From Brevundimonas subvibrioides ATCC 15264 (GTDB lineage: Bacteria; Pseudomonadota; Alphaproteobacteria; Caulobacterales; Caulobacteraceae): a stretch of DNA of 64,000 nt. Below the pieces are notes generated by a model. It did not search any database. It was not told the DNA's origin and saw nothing but the letters and a program-made list of their open reading frames with translations. Position numbers and translations under genes: made by a program. The stretch lies in NCBI RefSeq assembly GCF_000144605.1, contig NC_014375.1, positions 2,232,001 to 2,296,000 on the forward strand, written 5' to 3'. Positions 54,144-62,804 of this stretch are shown piece by piece. How positions within the stretch are numbered: position 1 is the first letter of the stretch; the number at the start of each line of letters is the position of its first letter.

Positions 54144-55642
54144 CGGACGGTCTGCCCCTGTTCCAGCATCAGCCCGGCCGTCGCCTTGGCTGATCCGACC
54201 ACGCCGGGGATGCCTGCGCCCGGGTGGGTGCCGGCCCCGACAATGTAGAGGTTGTCGATGACGTCGTCCCGGTTGTGGGGCCGGAACCATGCACTCTGTG
54301 TCAGGATCGGCTCCAGGGAGAAGGCCGAGCCCAGATGGGCGTCCAGGTCCGTCTTGAAGTCCTTTGGTGTCCAGATCCGCGTCGTCACCAGGTCGCGCCG
54401 CAGGTTCGGAATGTAGCGCTCCTCCAGATAGTCGATGATCTTCTCGCGGTATTCCGGCCCCTTCACATCCCAGTCGATGTCGGCGGCGCCCAGGTGGGGC
54501 ACGGGCGACAGGACATAGTGGCTGCTCATCCCCTCGGGGGCCATCGACGGGTCGGTGGCGCACGGCGCGTGGAGGTACAGCGAGAAGTCGTCGGGCAGGG
54601 TCGGGCCGGAGAAGATCTCGGAGATCAGCTCGCGATAGCGGGCCCCGAAACAGATCGTGTGGTGGGCCAGCTGCGGCTGCGGCTGCGACGTGCCGAAATG
54701 CAGGACGAACAGCGACATCGAGAATCGCTTCGACTTCAGCGACTTTGCCTTGGACTTCCCGCGCGGCGTGCGGCCCAGCAGCTTCTCGTAGGTGGTCACA
54801 ACGTCGGCGTTCGACGCGACCATCTCAGCGGGAATGACTTCGCCGCCGGCCAGGGTCACCCCGGTGGCGCGATCGCCCTCGGTTTCGATGCGTTCGACCC
54901 GGCTGTTCAGACGGAAGTCGCCGCCCAGATCCTCGAAGAACTTCACCAGCCCGTTGATCAGGGCGCTCGTCCCGCCGCGCGCAAACCAGACGCCGCCGCG
55001 GCGCTCCAGGGCGTGGATCAGGCCGTAGACCGAGCTGGTCTTGAACGGGTCACCGCCGACCAGCAGGGTGTGGAAGCTGAAGGCCTGACGCAGGTGCGGG
55101 TCCTTGATGTGCCGGGCCACCATGGTGTGGACGCTGTTCCAGGCCTCGAGCCGGATCAGTTCCGGCGCGGCCTGCAGCATCGATCCGAACGACTGGAACG
55201 GCACGGCCCCCAGCTTCAGATAGCCCTCCTGATAGAGCTCCTCCGAATAGGCGTGGAACTTGTTGTAGCCCTCGACATCGTCGGGATTGAAGGCCGCCAT
55301 CTGGCGCTCCATCGCCTCCTGATCGTCGTTGTAGTCGAACGACGCCCCGTCCTCCCAGCACAGCCGGTAGAAGGGATCGACGGGCATCAGGTCGACGTAG
55401 TCGCTCAGGACCGATCCTGTGCCGTCGAACAGTTCCTTCAGGCAATCCGGGTCCGTGATGACAGTCGGGCCGGCATCGAAGGTGAAGCCCTGCTCCTTCC
55501 AGACGTAAGCCCGCCCGCCGGGCTTGTCCCGCATCTCCAGCAGGGTCGTCTGGATGCCGGCCCGTTGCAGCCGGATGGCGAGGGCGATGCCGCCGAAGCC
55601 GGCTCCGATCACCACCGCGCGTTTGGATGTCACGTCTCTCAT
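54140..55642 (-). CDS. crtI: Phytoene desaturase (CrtI type)
   Basis: 500 residues. N-terminal FAD site VVIGAGFGGIALAIRLQRAG, then LLEMRDKPGGRAYVWKEQGFTFDAGPTVIT. C-terminal CrtI signature NLYIVGAGTHPGAGIPGVVGSAKATAGLM. Carries out the multistep desaturation of phytoene to lycopene. Middle gene of a three-gene operon; starts in an ATGA overlap with crtY and couples to crtB. Confidence 0.95.
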   Translation of the reverse strand: MRDVTSKRAVVIGAGFGGIALAIRLQRAGIQTTLLEMRDKPGGRAYVWKEQGFTFDAGPTVITDPDCLKELFDGTGSVLSDYVDLMPVDPFYRLCWEDGASFDYNDDQEAMERQMAAFNPDDVEGYNKFHAYSEELYQEGYLKLGAVPFQSFGSMLQAAPELIRLEAWNSVHTMVARHIKDPHLRQAFSFHTLLVGGDPFKTSSVYGLIHALERRGGVWFARGGTSALINGLVKFFEDLGGDFRLNSRVERIETEGDRATGVTLAGGEVIPAEMVASNADVVTTYEKLLGRTPRGKSKAKSLKSKRFSMSLFVLHFGTSQPQPQLAHHTICFGARYRELISEIFSGPTLPDDFSLYLHAPCATDPSMAPEGMSSHYVLSPVPHLGAADIDWDVKGPEYREKIIDYLEERYIPNLRRDLVTTRIWTPKDFKTDLDAHLGSAFSLEPILTQSAWFRPHNRDDVIDNLYIVGAGTHPGAGIPGVVGSAKATAGLMLEQGQTVR

Positions 55643-56805
55643 GCTGGTCTTCCTACGCCGGATTCACGCAGCTGTCGCAGCGCGCGATGGATGGGCACGG
55701 GCGGTTTTCCGGTCAGGATGCGCGCCTTGTCCAGCGTCGTGCTCCGTCCTGCGTAGAAGCGCCGCACCAGCGGCTCTGACAGACCATAGAACCGACGCAT
55801 GACGCTCCAGCGATCTTTCGGCTCGGCGGCCCTGAACAGCATCCTGTCCAGCAATCGATAAAAGGCGCGATCGGCCCAGACCTGCTTGGAGTGATCTTCC
55901 ATCAGAGTCCGCAACCCCGCGGAAGACAGGTCCGTTGCGCCCGCGACCAGCCGCGCTGTCGCGACGGCGTCCAAAAGCGAATAGCCGGTCGTCGGGTGAA
56001 ACAGGGCCGCGGCCAGGCCCGCCCGCGCCACCGAAGGCTCTTCGGCCCAGAAGGCGTCGATGTCGCCGTCCAGCGCGATGGGCAGGATCCCCTCCTCCTC
56101 ATCGAGGACCGCCTCGACGGTCCACCCTCGCGACCGGGCGTAGGCATCGATCCGTCCCCTCAGCACCTCGCGATCCAGCCGCGCGCCGTCGACGTAGTAG
56201 GTGTCCTCGATCAGGACGGTCCGCTCGTCGAAGGGAAGCAGATAGACAAACCGGTAGGCGTCTCCCTGCGCCACCGTTGCGTCCATGATCGTCGGGCGGG
56301 TCAGGCCGTGAGGCTCCGTCAGCCGAACCGTCCGCCCGAGGAACAGCTGCCAGCCCAGATCCAGATGCGGCGTCGGGGCGGGCCCTCGCGCGTCGATCAC
56401 CCCGCGCGCGCGGATGACCGACTGATCGGCCAGGGTCACGGCGTCGGGCGAAACGACCACGGCCTCGCCCGCGATCAGCCGGTCACCCAGCAGGGGTGCC
56501 ACGGCCGCGTGCAGCCGCTCGGAGGTCATGCTGTTGTAGGGAGTCGTCATCGACCGGCTCAGGCCGGGGAAATAGATTTCGTACCCGCCCGACCAGCGGT
56601 GCGGCGTCGCCGGGGCCAGCCAGGCGCGGTCCTCGGTCGAGATGTCGCCGTCAAAGAAGGACCAGGTGTGCTTCCCGCCCAGTCGCCCGTCGCGCTCGAT
56701 GACGGCCACACGCAGATCCGGACGGTCAATGGCGAGCCGCCAGGCGATCAGGCTGGACGCCAGCCCGCCGCCGACGAGGATCAGGTCATAGTCGGGACGG
56801 CCCAT
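55639..56805 (-). CDS. crtY: Lycopene beta-cyclase
   Basis: 388 residues, CrtY type. DLILVGGGLASSLIAWRL dinucleotide motif, GGKHTWSFFDGDIS, FVYLLPFDERTVLIEDTYY, HPTTGYSLLDAV and DRMLFRAAEPKDRW are all cyclase landmarks. Turns lycopene into beta-carotene. The only in-frame start is ATG 56805, with GAGGA directly abutting it and an in-frame stop just upstream, so initiation may be weak or leaderless. First gene of the crtY-I-B operon. Confidence 0.94.
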   Translation of the reverse strand: MGRPDYDLILVGGGLASSLIAWRLAIDRPDLRVAVIERDGRLGGKHTWSFFDGDISTEDRAWLAPATPHRWSGGYEIYFPGLSRSMTTPYNSMTSERLHAAVAPLLGDRLIAGEAVVVSPDAVTLADQSVIRARGVIDARGPAPTPHLDLGWQLFLGRTVRLTEPHGLTRPTIMDATVAQGDAYRFVYLLPFDERTVLIEDTYYVDGARLDREVLRGRIDAYARSRGWTVEAVLDEEEGILPIALDGDIDAFWAEEPSVARAGLAAALFHPTTGYSLLDAVATARLVAGATDLSSAGLRTLMEDHSKQVWADRAFYRLLDRMLFRAAEPKDRWSVMRRFYGLSEPLVRRFYAGRSTTLDKARILTGKPPVPIHRALRQLRESGVGRPA

Positions 56806-56826
56806 TCCTCATGCATAGAGCGAAAC

Positions 56827-56854
56827 GGGCCCCGGCGCGACAGCACCGGGGCCC
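56827..56854 (-). terminator. Hairpin between PPC-repeat gene and crtY
   Basis: 9-bp GC stem GGGCCCCGG/CCGGGGCCC (56827-56835 with 56846-56854), 10-nt loop, followed on the minus strand by GTTTCG. Just 22 nt before crtY; could end the upstream transcript or attenuate read-through into the crt operon. Confidence 0.5.
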
Positions 56855-56875
56855 GCTTCTTCGTCGCGGCTCTGG

Positions 56876-58723
56876 CTATTCGCGCGGCGCGATCGTCAGG
56901 GCGTAGGCACCCTCCTGGCCCTGGGCATAGCTGCGGGCACGGATGACATAGTCGCCGTCTTCCTCGACCGACCATTCGATCTTCGCGTGCGTGTCCGACA
57001 GGCTGTCGTCATCGGAGACCACGGAGGTAAAGACCCCGCTTTCGTCTTCCTTGCCGATATCGAGGAAGGCGTCGAAGGCATTCGACACCATCGTCAGACG
57101 CAGCTTTTCGCCAGCCTTCAGAGTGACCTTGTAGGCGTCGTAGTAGCTGCCGTCGTCGGTCACGGCGTCATCCTCGGTCAGCGTGCCGCGCGCCGTCGCC
57201 CCAACAAGAATGCTGCCCGGCAGGGGCTGCGGACCCCGGTCGATCAGCTCCAGCGAATACAGACCCGTGGAGTCGCTCGACAAAGGCAAGGCCCGGATGA
57301 TGTAGTCGCCGTCGGCCGGCAGGATGTAGTTCAGGCGCGAATCCGTCCCCTCGCCGAGCCCGTCGTCGTCGCTGGCCTGTTCGTAGAAATCACCGTCCGG
57401 GCTGCCGATCTGGAGATAGGTGTCGAAGTCTCCCGAACGCATTATGGCCTGCACACGGTTACCGCCCACGCCGGTGAACCGGTACGCATCATAGGCCCTG
57501 TTCTCGTCGTCGATCGGGTCGCCCTCAACGATCTCGCCCTGGACCGTGGCACCCATTTCCAGCAGCGCAGGCTCGGGCAAAGGCGGTGCCTCCTCGAGCG
57601 TCAGGGTAAAGGCCCCCTCACCGTCGTCACCGAAGGCGCGGGCCTCCAGCGAATAGTCACCGTCCTCATAGAAGGTGTAGGTCAGGCGCGAGTTGGTGCC
57701 CTCCCCCGCGCCGTCGTCGTCCGTGTCGACGGAGTAACGGCTACCCGAGTCCTGGGCCTGTTCGGCAAACAGTTCGAGATAGGTGTCGAAGTCGTCCGAA
57801 CTCATCGTGGCGATGATCCGCTGACCGGTCGTGGCGCGGAAGGTGTAGGTCTCGGCCGTCACGCCGAAATCATTTTTGTGGCTGCCAAGGGTGCCCTCGA
57901 CGGTCTCTCCGAACGCGAGCGGAGTGCGCGGGGCCGCAGGTCCCGCTTCATCGACCTTGAGGCTGTAGGCTCCGTTGGTCGTGCCATCCAGGGGCGCGGC
58001 CCGGACGATGAAGTCGCCCGAGGTGGGGGCCGTGAACATCAGATAGGAGTTCAGGCCGCCGGACCCCGAATCGTCGTTCGACGCGATCTCCTCAAAGGCC
58101 CCGCGCGCCGAACCGACCCGAACGACCGCGTCGAAATCATCGCTGTTCAGGCTGATGGCGTAGCGTTGACCTTCGCGAGCCCGGAAGCTGTAGGCATCGT
58201 AAAGCCCGTCGTCATCGTTCACGGGGTCGGTGTCCGCGATACGACCGTCGACATCCTCACCCAGACGCAGGGCCGTCGGGCGCGGCGCGCGGGGCGGCGC
58301 GGCGCGTTCGCTGATCTGCAGGGCGTAGTCTCCGCCTTCCAGACCCCCGAGCGTACGGGCCCGGATCAGGTACGTACCGTTGGTGGGGGCCACGAAGCGC
58401 ATGCGCGCGTTGGTGCCTTCGCCAAGACCATCGTCGTCCATGGCGAACGCTTCCGTGGCATCGGCCTCGAACGCTTCCAGATAGGCGTCAAAGGCTTCGG
58501 CGCGCATCGTCGCCTCGACCCGCTGACCTTCGCGCAGACGGATGGAATAGGTGTCGTAGACGAACTGCCCCACCTCCTCGTTGTCGACCTTCGTGTCGTC
58601 GGCGGTCAGGGAGCCCGACACGGACTGACCCAGACGCAGCGGGGTAGCGTCCTGGGCCAGGGCGTGGCCGGCGGCAAACAGCGCGATGGCACTGACGGTG
58701 ATGGCGAACGAAGAGCGACGCAT
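56876..58723 (-). CDS. Secreted protein of five PPC-like beta-sandwich repeats
   Basis: 615 residues, signal peptide about 1-23 (FAAGHALAQ). The rest is five repeats of about 110-125 residues, each with a L.LG..V.G.L start, a YDAY.F/ YDTYSI strand, a FDAYL or FDTYL strand, a (D)DD.LGEGT acidic loop and a G.Y.IRA.......G.Y.L.. end. These match bacterial pre-peptidase C-terminal (PPC) domains, normally appended to secreted enzymes; no catalytic domain is attached. The DDDGLGEGT loops may bind calcium (inference). Divergent from folD. Confidence 0.82.
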   Translation of the reverse strand: MRRSSFAITVSAIALFAAGHALAQDATPLRLGQSVSGSLTADDTKVDNEEVGQFVYDTYSIRLREGQRVEATMRAEAFDAYLEAFEADATEAFAMDDDGLGEGTNARMRFVAPTNGTYLIRARTLGGLEGGDYALQISERAAPPRAPRPTALRLGEDVDGRIADTDPVNDDDGLYDAYSFRAREGQRYAISLNSDDFDAVVRVGSARGAFEEIASNDDSGSGGLNSYLMFTAPTSGDFIVRAAPLDGTTNGAYSLKVDEAGPAAPRTPLAFGETVEGTLGSHKNDFGVTAETYTFRATTGQRIIATMSSDDFDTYLELFAEQAQDSGSRYSVDTDDDGAGEGTNSRLTYTFYEDGDYSLEARAFGDDGEGAFTLTLEEAPPLPEPALLEMGATVQGEIVEGDPIDDENRAYDAYRFTGVGGNRVQAIMRSGDFDTYLQIGSPDGDFYEQASDDDGLGEGTDSRLNYILPADGDYIIRALPLSSDSTGLYSLELIDRGPQPLPGSILVGATARGTLTEDDAVTDDGSYYDAYKVTLKAGEKLRLTMVSNAFDAFLDIGKEDESGVFTSVVSDDDSLSDTHAKIEWSVEEDGDYVIRARSYAQGQEGAYALTIAPRE

Positions 58724-58825
58724 TTTATTTCCCCCGGGATAAGCCCGTACGGATCATAGACGCCGAACCGCGACGTCTGTAAATCGCCGCGCACCGGTCG
58801 ATTCCTGACACACGAGGAGCCAGTC

Positions 58826-59749
58826 ATGGCGGACGATGCCACGCGCGCCATGATCATCGACGGCAAGGCGTTCGCAGCCAGCCTCGTCGACCGGATCACG
58901 ACTGCGACAGCCGCCCTGATCGCCGATCACGGCATTACCCCGGGCCTTGCCGTGGTCATCGTCGGCGAGGATCCCGCCAGCCAGATCTACGTCCGCAACA
59001 AGGGCGAGACCACGGCCCGCGCTGGCATGCGTTCCGAGACCCATCGCCTGACGGACACCACTTCCCAGGACGAGCTCCTGGCCCTGGTCCAGACCCTGAA
59101 CGACGACCCGGGAATTCACGGGATCCTGGTGCAGTTGCCCCTGCCCTCGCAGATCGACTCGTCTGCGGTATTGGGCGCGATCGACCCCGACAAGGACGTA
59201 GACGGATTCCACGTCGTCAATGCCGGGCGCCTCGCGGTCGGCCTCCCCGGCCTCGTTCCCTGCACCCCGCTCGGCTCGACCCTGTTGCTCAAGGATCGGC
59301 TCGGCGACCTTTCCGGCCTCCACGCCGTGATCGTGGGCCGCTCGAACATCGTGGGCAAGCCGATGGCCCAGCTGCTGCTGGCGGAGAACTGCACCGTGAC
59401 CGTCGCCCACTCGCGCAGCCGCGACCTGCCGGCCCTGTGCCGCACCGCCGACATCCTCGTCGCTGCGGTCGGTCGCCCGGAGACGATCCGGGGTGACTGG
59501 ATCAAGCCGGGTGCCACAGTGATCGACGTGGGCATCAATCGCGTGCCCGCCCTCGACCCGGCCAGGGCGGCCGAAGGCAAGACCCGCGTGGTCGGCGACG
59601 TCGCCTTCGCCGAGGCTCTCGACGTAGCGGGGGCGATCACGCCCGTGCCGGGTGGCGTGGGCCCCATGACCATCGCCTCTCTGCTGGCCAACACCTATGT
59701 CGCCGCCTGCCGTGCGCACGGTATCGTACGGTCAGCTCTGGACGCTTGA
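58826..59749 (+). CDS. folD: Methylenetetrahydrofolate dehydrogenase/cyclohydrolase
   Basis: 307 residues. [21 protein letters not shown] holds the catalytic Lys and Tyr region, [13 protein letters not shown] the substrate loop, [15 protein letters not shown] the FolD signature, and [18 protein letters not shown] the NADP-binding motif. C-terminal [18 protein letters not shown] closes the family. Interconverts 5,10-methylene-, methenyl- and 10-formyl-THF. GAGGAG precedes the ATG by 6 nt. Monocistronic by position. Confidence 0.95.
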   Translation: MADDATRAMIIDGKAFAASLVDRITTATAALIADHGITPGLAVVIVGEDPASQIYVRNKGETTARAGMRSETHRLTDTTSQDELLALVQTLNDDPGIHGILVQLPLPSQIDSSAVLGAIDPDKDVDGFHVVNAGRLAVGLPGLVPCTPLGSTLLLKDRLGDLSGLHAVIVGRSNIVGKPMAQLLLAENCTVTVAHSRSRDLPALCRTADILVAAVGRPETIRGDWIKPGATVIDVGINRVPALDPARAAEGKTRVVGDVAFAEALDVAGAITPVPGGVGPMTIASLLANTYVAACRAHGIVRSALDA

Positions 59750-59819
59750 AGCGACCCGCGGTTGCGCGGATAGTACAGGTTCGGAGACAGGCGGCCCGAG
59801 CCGCCGAACGGAGGGATCC

Positions 59820-60497
59820 ATGGTTCGCATAAATTCTCGCTTCGGCGTTGCGACGGCGCTCGTCCTGGCGGTCCCGGCCCTCTCGGCCTGCGGCTACAAC
59901 ACCATCCCGACCAAGCAGGAACGCGCCCAGGCGGCCTGGGCCGATGTCCAGAGCCAGTATCAGCGGCGGGCCGACCTGATCCCGAACCTGGTCGCCACCG
60001 TTCAGGGAGCCGCCATCCAGGAACGCACCACCCTGACCCAGGTGATCGAGGCCCGCGCCCGCGCCACCTCCGTCCAGATCACGCCTGAAACCCTGAGCGA
60101 CCCCGCCGCCTTCCAGCAGTTCCAGGCGGCCCAGGGCCAGTTGACCAGTGCGCTGTCACGACTGCTCGTGACCGTTGAAGCCTATCCGCAGCTGCAGGCC
60201 AACCAGGGGTTCCTGCAACTGCAGTCCCAGCTCGAGGGTACCGAGAACCGCATCACGATCGCCCGGCGCGACTACAATGAAGCCGTGCGCGACTATAACA
60301 CCTCGCTGCGGACCTTCCCGACGGTGATCTGGGCCAAGACCGCCTTTTCGGGCGAGGAGCCCATGCAGCTTTTCACAGCGACCGCCGAGGCGCAGTCCGC
60401 GCCGCAGGTCCAGTTCAATCTGAACGGGACGCCCGCCAGCCAGCCCGGCGGCACGTCGGCCGCCGTTCCTCCGGGCTCGCCCCCGCCAACGCAGTGA
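59820..60497 (+). CDS. LemA family protein (lipoprotein form)
   Basis: 225 residues from ATG 59820 (GGAGGG upstream). Signal with lipobox LSAC (C24), so likely lipid-anchored rather than spanning the membrane as in many LemA proteins. The long helical bundle RAQAAWADVQSQYQRRADLIPNLVATVQGAA is the LemA hallmark; the C-terminal tail is Pro/Ser/Gly rich. LemA and TPM-domain genes form a conserved pair; role unclear, envelope-related. Overlaps the TPM gene by GTGA. Confidence 0.9.
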   Translation: MVRINSRFGVATALVLAVPALSACGYNTIPTKQERAQAAWADVQSQYQRRADLIPNLVATVQGAAIQERTTLTQVIEARARATSVQITPETLSDPAAFQQFQAAQGQLTSALSRLLVTVEAYPQLQANQGFLQLQSQLEGTENRITIARRDYNEAVRDYNTSLRTFPTVIWAKTAFSGEEPMQLFTATAEAQSAPQVQFNLNGTPASQPGGTSAAVPPGSPPPTQ

Positions 60498-61330
60498 GGT
60501 CCGGTTCGATCGCCCGCCAGTCGCGGCTTGTCGTCGCCTGCGCCAGCGGCCTCCTGCTGGCCATGACGTTTGCCCTGTCGCTGGGGACACGCGCGCTTGC
60601 CGCCGACCCGACTTTCCCCGCCTTGTCAGGCCGGATCGTCGATCAGGCCCGGCTGTTGTCGGCCGAACGAGAAGCCGAGATCACGGCCAAGCTCGAGCAA
60701 CTGGAAACCGATACGGGTGACCAGTTCGTCGTCGTCACCCTCAACAGCCTCGAAGACTATCAGATCGAGGACTACGGCTATCGACTGGGTCGCACCTGGG
60801 GCATCGGCAATGCCGAAAGCGACAGCGGCGTCCTGCTGATCGTCGCCCCCAACGAGCGCAAGGTACGCCTCGAGGTCGGCTACGGGCTGGAGCCGGTTCT
60901 GACCGACGCCCTGTCCAACCAGATCATCCAGAACGACATCCTGCCCCCGTTCCGTCAAAGCGGCTTCGAAGAAGGGATCTCGGCAGGGGTGGACGCCGTC
61001 ATCGAACAGTTGCGCCTGGATCCGGCCGAGGCCCAGGCCCGGGCTGCCGCGGCCGTCCCGACCGAGGCCGACGAGCCGGTGTTTCCCGTCCTGATCATTG
61101 CGCTGATCTTCCTGTTCCTGTTCCTGAACCTGATGCGGGGCGTGGGACGAAGCGGGCGACGTCGACGCAGTTCCGACGGTCTCGGTCAGGTCGTCCTGTG
61201 GGGTGTGGCCAATGCCCTGAGCAGCGCCGCCACCAGCCGCTCCAGCGGCGGCTCCGGCTTCAGCGGGGGCGGAGGGTTTTCGGGCGGGGGCGGCAGCTTC
61301 GGCGGCGGAGGAGCCTCAGGCGGATGGTGA
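60494..61330 (+). CDS. TPM-domain membrane protein (YgcG family)
   Basis: 278 residues from GTG 60494. Signal peptide (about 1-37), TPM domain (about 43-170) with GRIVDQARLLSAEREAEITAKLEQLETDTGDQFVVVTL and VGYGLEPVLTDALSNQIIQNDILPPF, one C-terminal membrane helix near 195-212, and a Gly/Ser-rich tail (SGGGGFSGGGGSFGGG). Homologous TPM domains have acid-phosphatase-like or unassigned roles. Second gene of the LemA operon. Confidence 0.88.
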   Translation: MRSGSIARQSRLVVACASGLLLAMTFALSLGTRALAADPTFPALSGRIVDQARLLSAEREAEITAKLEQLETDTGDQFVVVTLNSLEDYQIEDYGYRLGRTWGIGNAESDSGVLLIVAPNERKVRLEVGYGLEPVLTDALSNQIIQNDILPPFRQSGFEEGISAGVDAVIEQLRLDPAEAQARAAAAVPTEADEPVFPVLIIALIFLFLFLNLMRGVGRSGRRRRSSDGLGQVVLWGVANALSSAATSRSSGGSGFSGGGGFSGGGGSFGGGGASGGW

Positions 61331-62016
61331 TGCGCATCAAACCCGAGGAACACGCCTCGATCGCCGCCGCTATCGCCGCAGCGGAAGCGAAAACATCCGG
61401 TGAAATCTTCTGCGTGCTGGCGCGGCGGGTGTCTTCGTACCGTGACATCAGCATGGTCTGGGCAGCCGCAGCGGCCATGATCCTGCCTCTGGGGTTCATC
61501 CCGCTGGGGTTCGACGCCCACTGGTTTCCGGGGTTCGGCGACACCTGGGAGGCCGGACAGCTGGCGGCGCGCGACGTCATCATCGGACGGACGATCGGGG
61601 TGTATGCCGTTGTCCAGGCGGCGGTGTTCGTCTTCGCCTATATGATTCTGCGCATTCCTCCTGTGACCCGACTGTTCACGCCGCGCTCGATCCGGCGCGA
61701 CCGGACGCGTCAGGCCGCCATGCATCAGTTCCTCGCCCACGGTCTGCACGTGACCCAGGATCGGACCGGCGTGCTGATCTTCGCCGCGCTCTCGGACCGC
61801 CAGGTCGAGGTCATCGCCGACGAGGGTATCTACAGCCGGGTCGATCCGGACATCTGGGCCGAGGCCGTGACGGCCCTGACCTCCGGGTTGAAGGCGAGTC
61901 GTCCTGCCGAAGGATTCGAGCGGGCCATAGAACTGGCCGGCCGTGTGCTGGCGGAGCACTTTCCTCCGCGTCCACGCAACCCCGACGAAGTGCCCAACCG
62001 CATCGTCGAAATCTGA
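61324..62016 (+). CDS. Second TPM-domain membrane protein
   Basis: 230 residues from ATG 61324; ATG 61330 is also possible and would overlap the upstream stop as TGATG. Short N-terminal half of a TPM domain (EEHASIAAAIAAAEAKTSGEIFCVLARRVSSY), two central membrane helices (about 48-68 and 93-113), then the second half (FLAHGLHVTQDRTGVLIFAALSDRQVEVIADEGIYSRV). The membrane insertion inside the TPM fold matches the DUF of YgcG-like partners. Completes the lemA-TPM-TPM unit. Confidence 0.85.
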   Translation: MVMRIKPEEHASIAAAIAAAEAKTSGEIFCVLARRVSSYRDISMVWAAAAAMILPLGFIPLGFDAHWFPGFGDTWEAGQLAARDVIIGRTIGVYAVVQAAVFVFAYMILRIPPVTRLFTPRSIRRDRTRQAAMHQFLAHGLHVTQDRTGVLIFAALSDRQVEVIADEGIYSRVDPDIWAEAVTALTSGLKASRPAEGFERAIELAGRVLAEHFPPRPRNPDEVPNRIVEI

Positions 62017-62066
62017 GGCCAGCGACCGCATGGCCTTTGCGCGCGTAATCGACTAGCGGGTCGGTC

Positions 62067-62804
62067 ATGCGTCTTTTGACCTACAACGTGCACCGCTGCG
62101 TCGGCGTCGATCGGCGTCTGGACGTCGAGCGGATCGTCGGTGTCATAGCCGAGCACGACCCCGATATCGTCTGCCTGCAGGAACTCGACGTCGGTCGCGC
62201 CCGAACGGGCGGCGTGGATCAGGCGCGCGTCATTGCCGATCGGCTGGCCATGTCCGTCCGGTTCCACGCGGCGATGACTGTGGAACAGGAGGAATACGGG
62301 GACGCCATCCTGACCCGTTGCCCCGAACGGCTGATCCGCGTCGGAGCGCTTCCCACCGTGAAGGGCATCCCGGGGCTGGAACCCCGTGGGGCGATCTGGA
62401 TCCGTGTGGAAAAGCCCGGATGCCCGCCGCTGAATGTCCTGACCACCCATCTGGGCCTCGTTCCCCGCGAGCAGCGGCTTCAGGCCGCCGCGCTGGCCGG
62501 CAAGGACTGGATGGGCCACGCCGAGTGCCAGGGACCGACGATTCTGGCCGGCGACTTCAACGCCACATCGATCACCCGCCCCTATCAGACGCTGACCCGC
62601 CATCTCGCCGACTGTCAGCGCCAGATCGGCCAGAAGCCGACGATCAAGACCTTCCCGTCCGGCTTCCCCGCCATCCGGATCGACCACGTGTTCGTCAGTC
62701 CGCACATCCGGGTGACCGGCGTGCGCGCTGCCTTCTCCCCCCTCGCCCGCATGGCGTCCGACCATCTGCCACTGATCGTGGATTTCGAGTTTCAGCCGGT
62801 CTGA
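62067..62804 (+). CDS. Endonuclease/exonuclease/phosphatase family hydrolase
   Basis: 245 residues. EEP metal-dependent fold: MRLLTYNVHRCVG (Asn of strand 1), DIVCLQELDVGR (catalytic Glu), VLTTHLGLVPREQR (His), TILAGDFNATS (Asp/Asn), IRIDHVFVSP and MASDHLPLIVDF (terminal Asp-His pair). All catalytic residues are intact. Substrate may be a phosphodiester, lipid or nucleic acid; neighbour of a phospholipase D-like gene, with 13-nt convergent overlap. Confidence 0.88.
   Translation: MRLLTYNVHRCVGVDRRLDVERIVGVIAEHDPDIVCLQELDVGRARTGGVDQARVIADRLAMSVRFHAAMTVEQEEYGDAILTRCPERLIRVGALPTVKGIPGLEPRGAIWIRVEKPGCPPLNVLTTHLGLVPREQRLQAAALAGKDWMGHAECQGPTILAGDFNATSITRPYQTLTRHLADCQRQIGQKPTIKTFPSGFPAIRIDHVFVSPHIRVTGVRAAFSPLARMASDHLPLIVDFEFQPV

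Noticed and set aside
56783-56818. Eleven-codon frame (MHEEWAVPTMT) overlapping the crtY start
   Set aside because: Too short and without a ribosome site of its own; most likely chance, though a leader role cannot be excluded.
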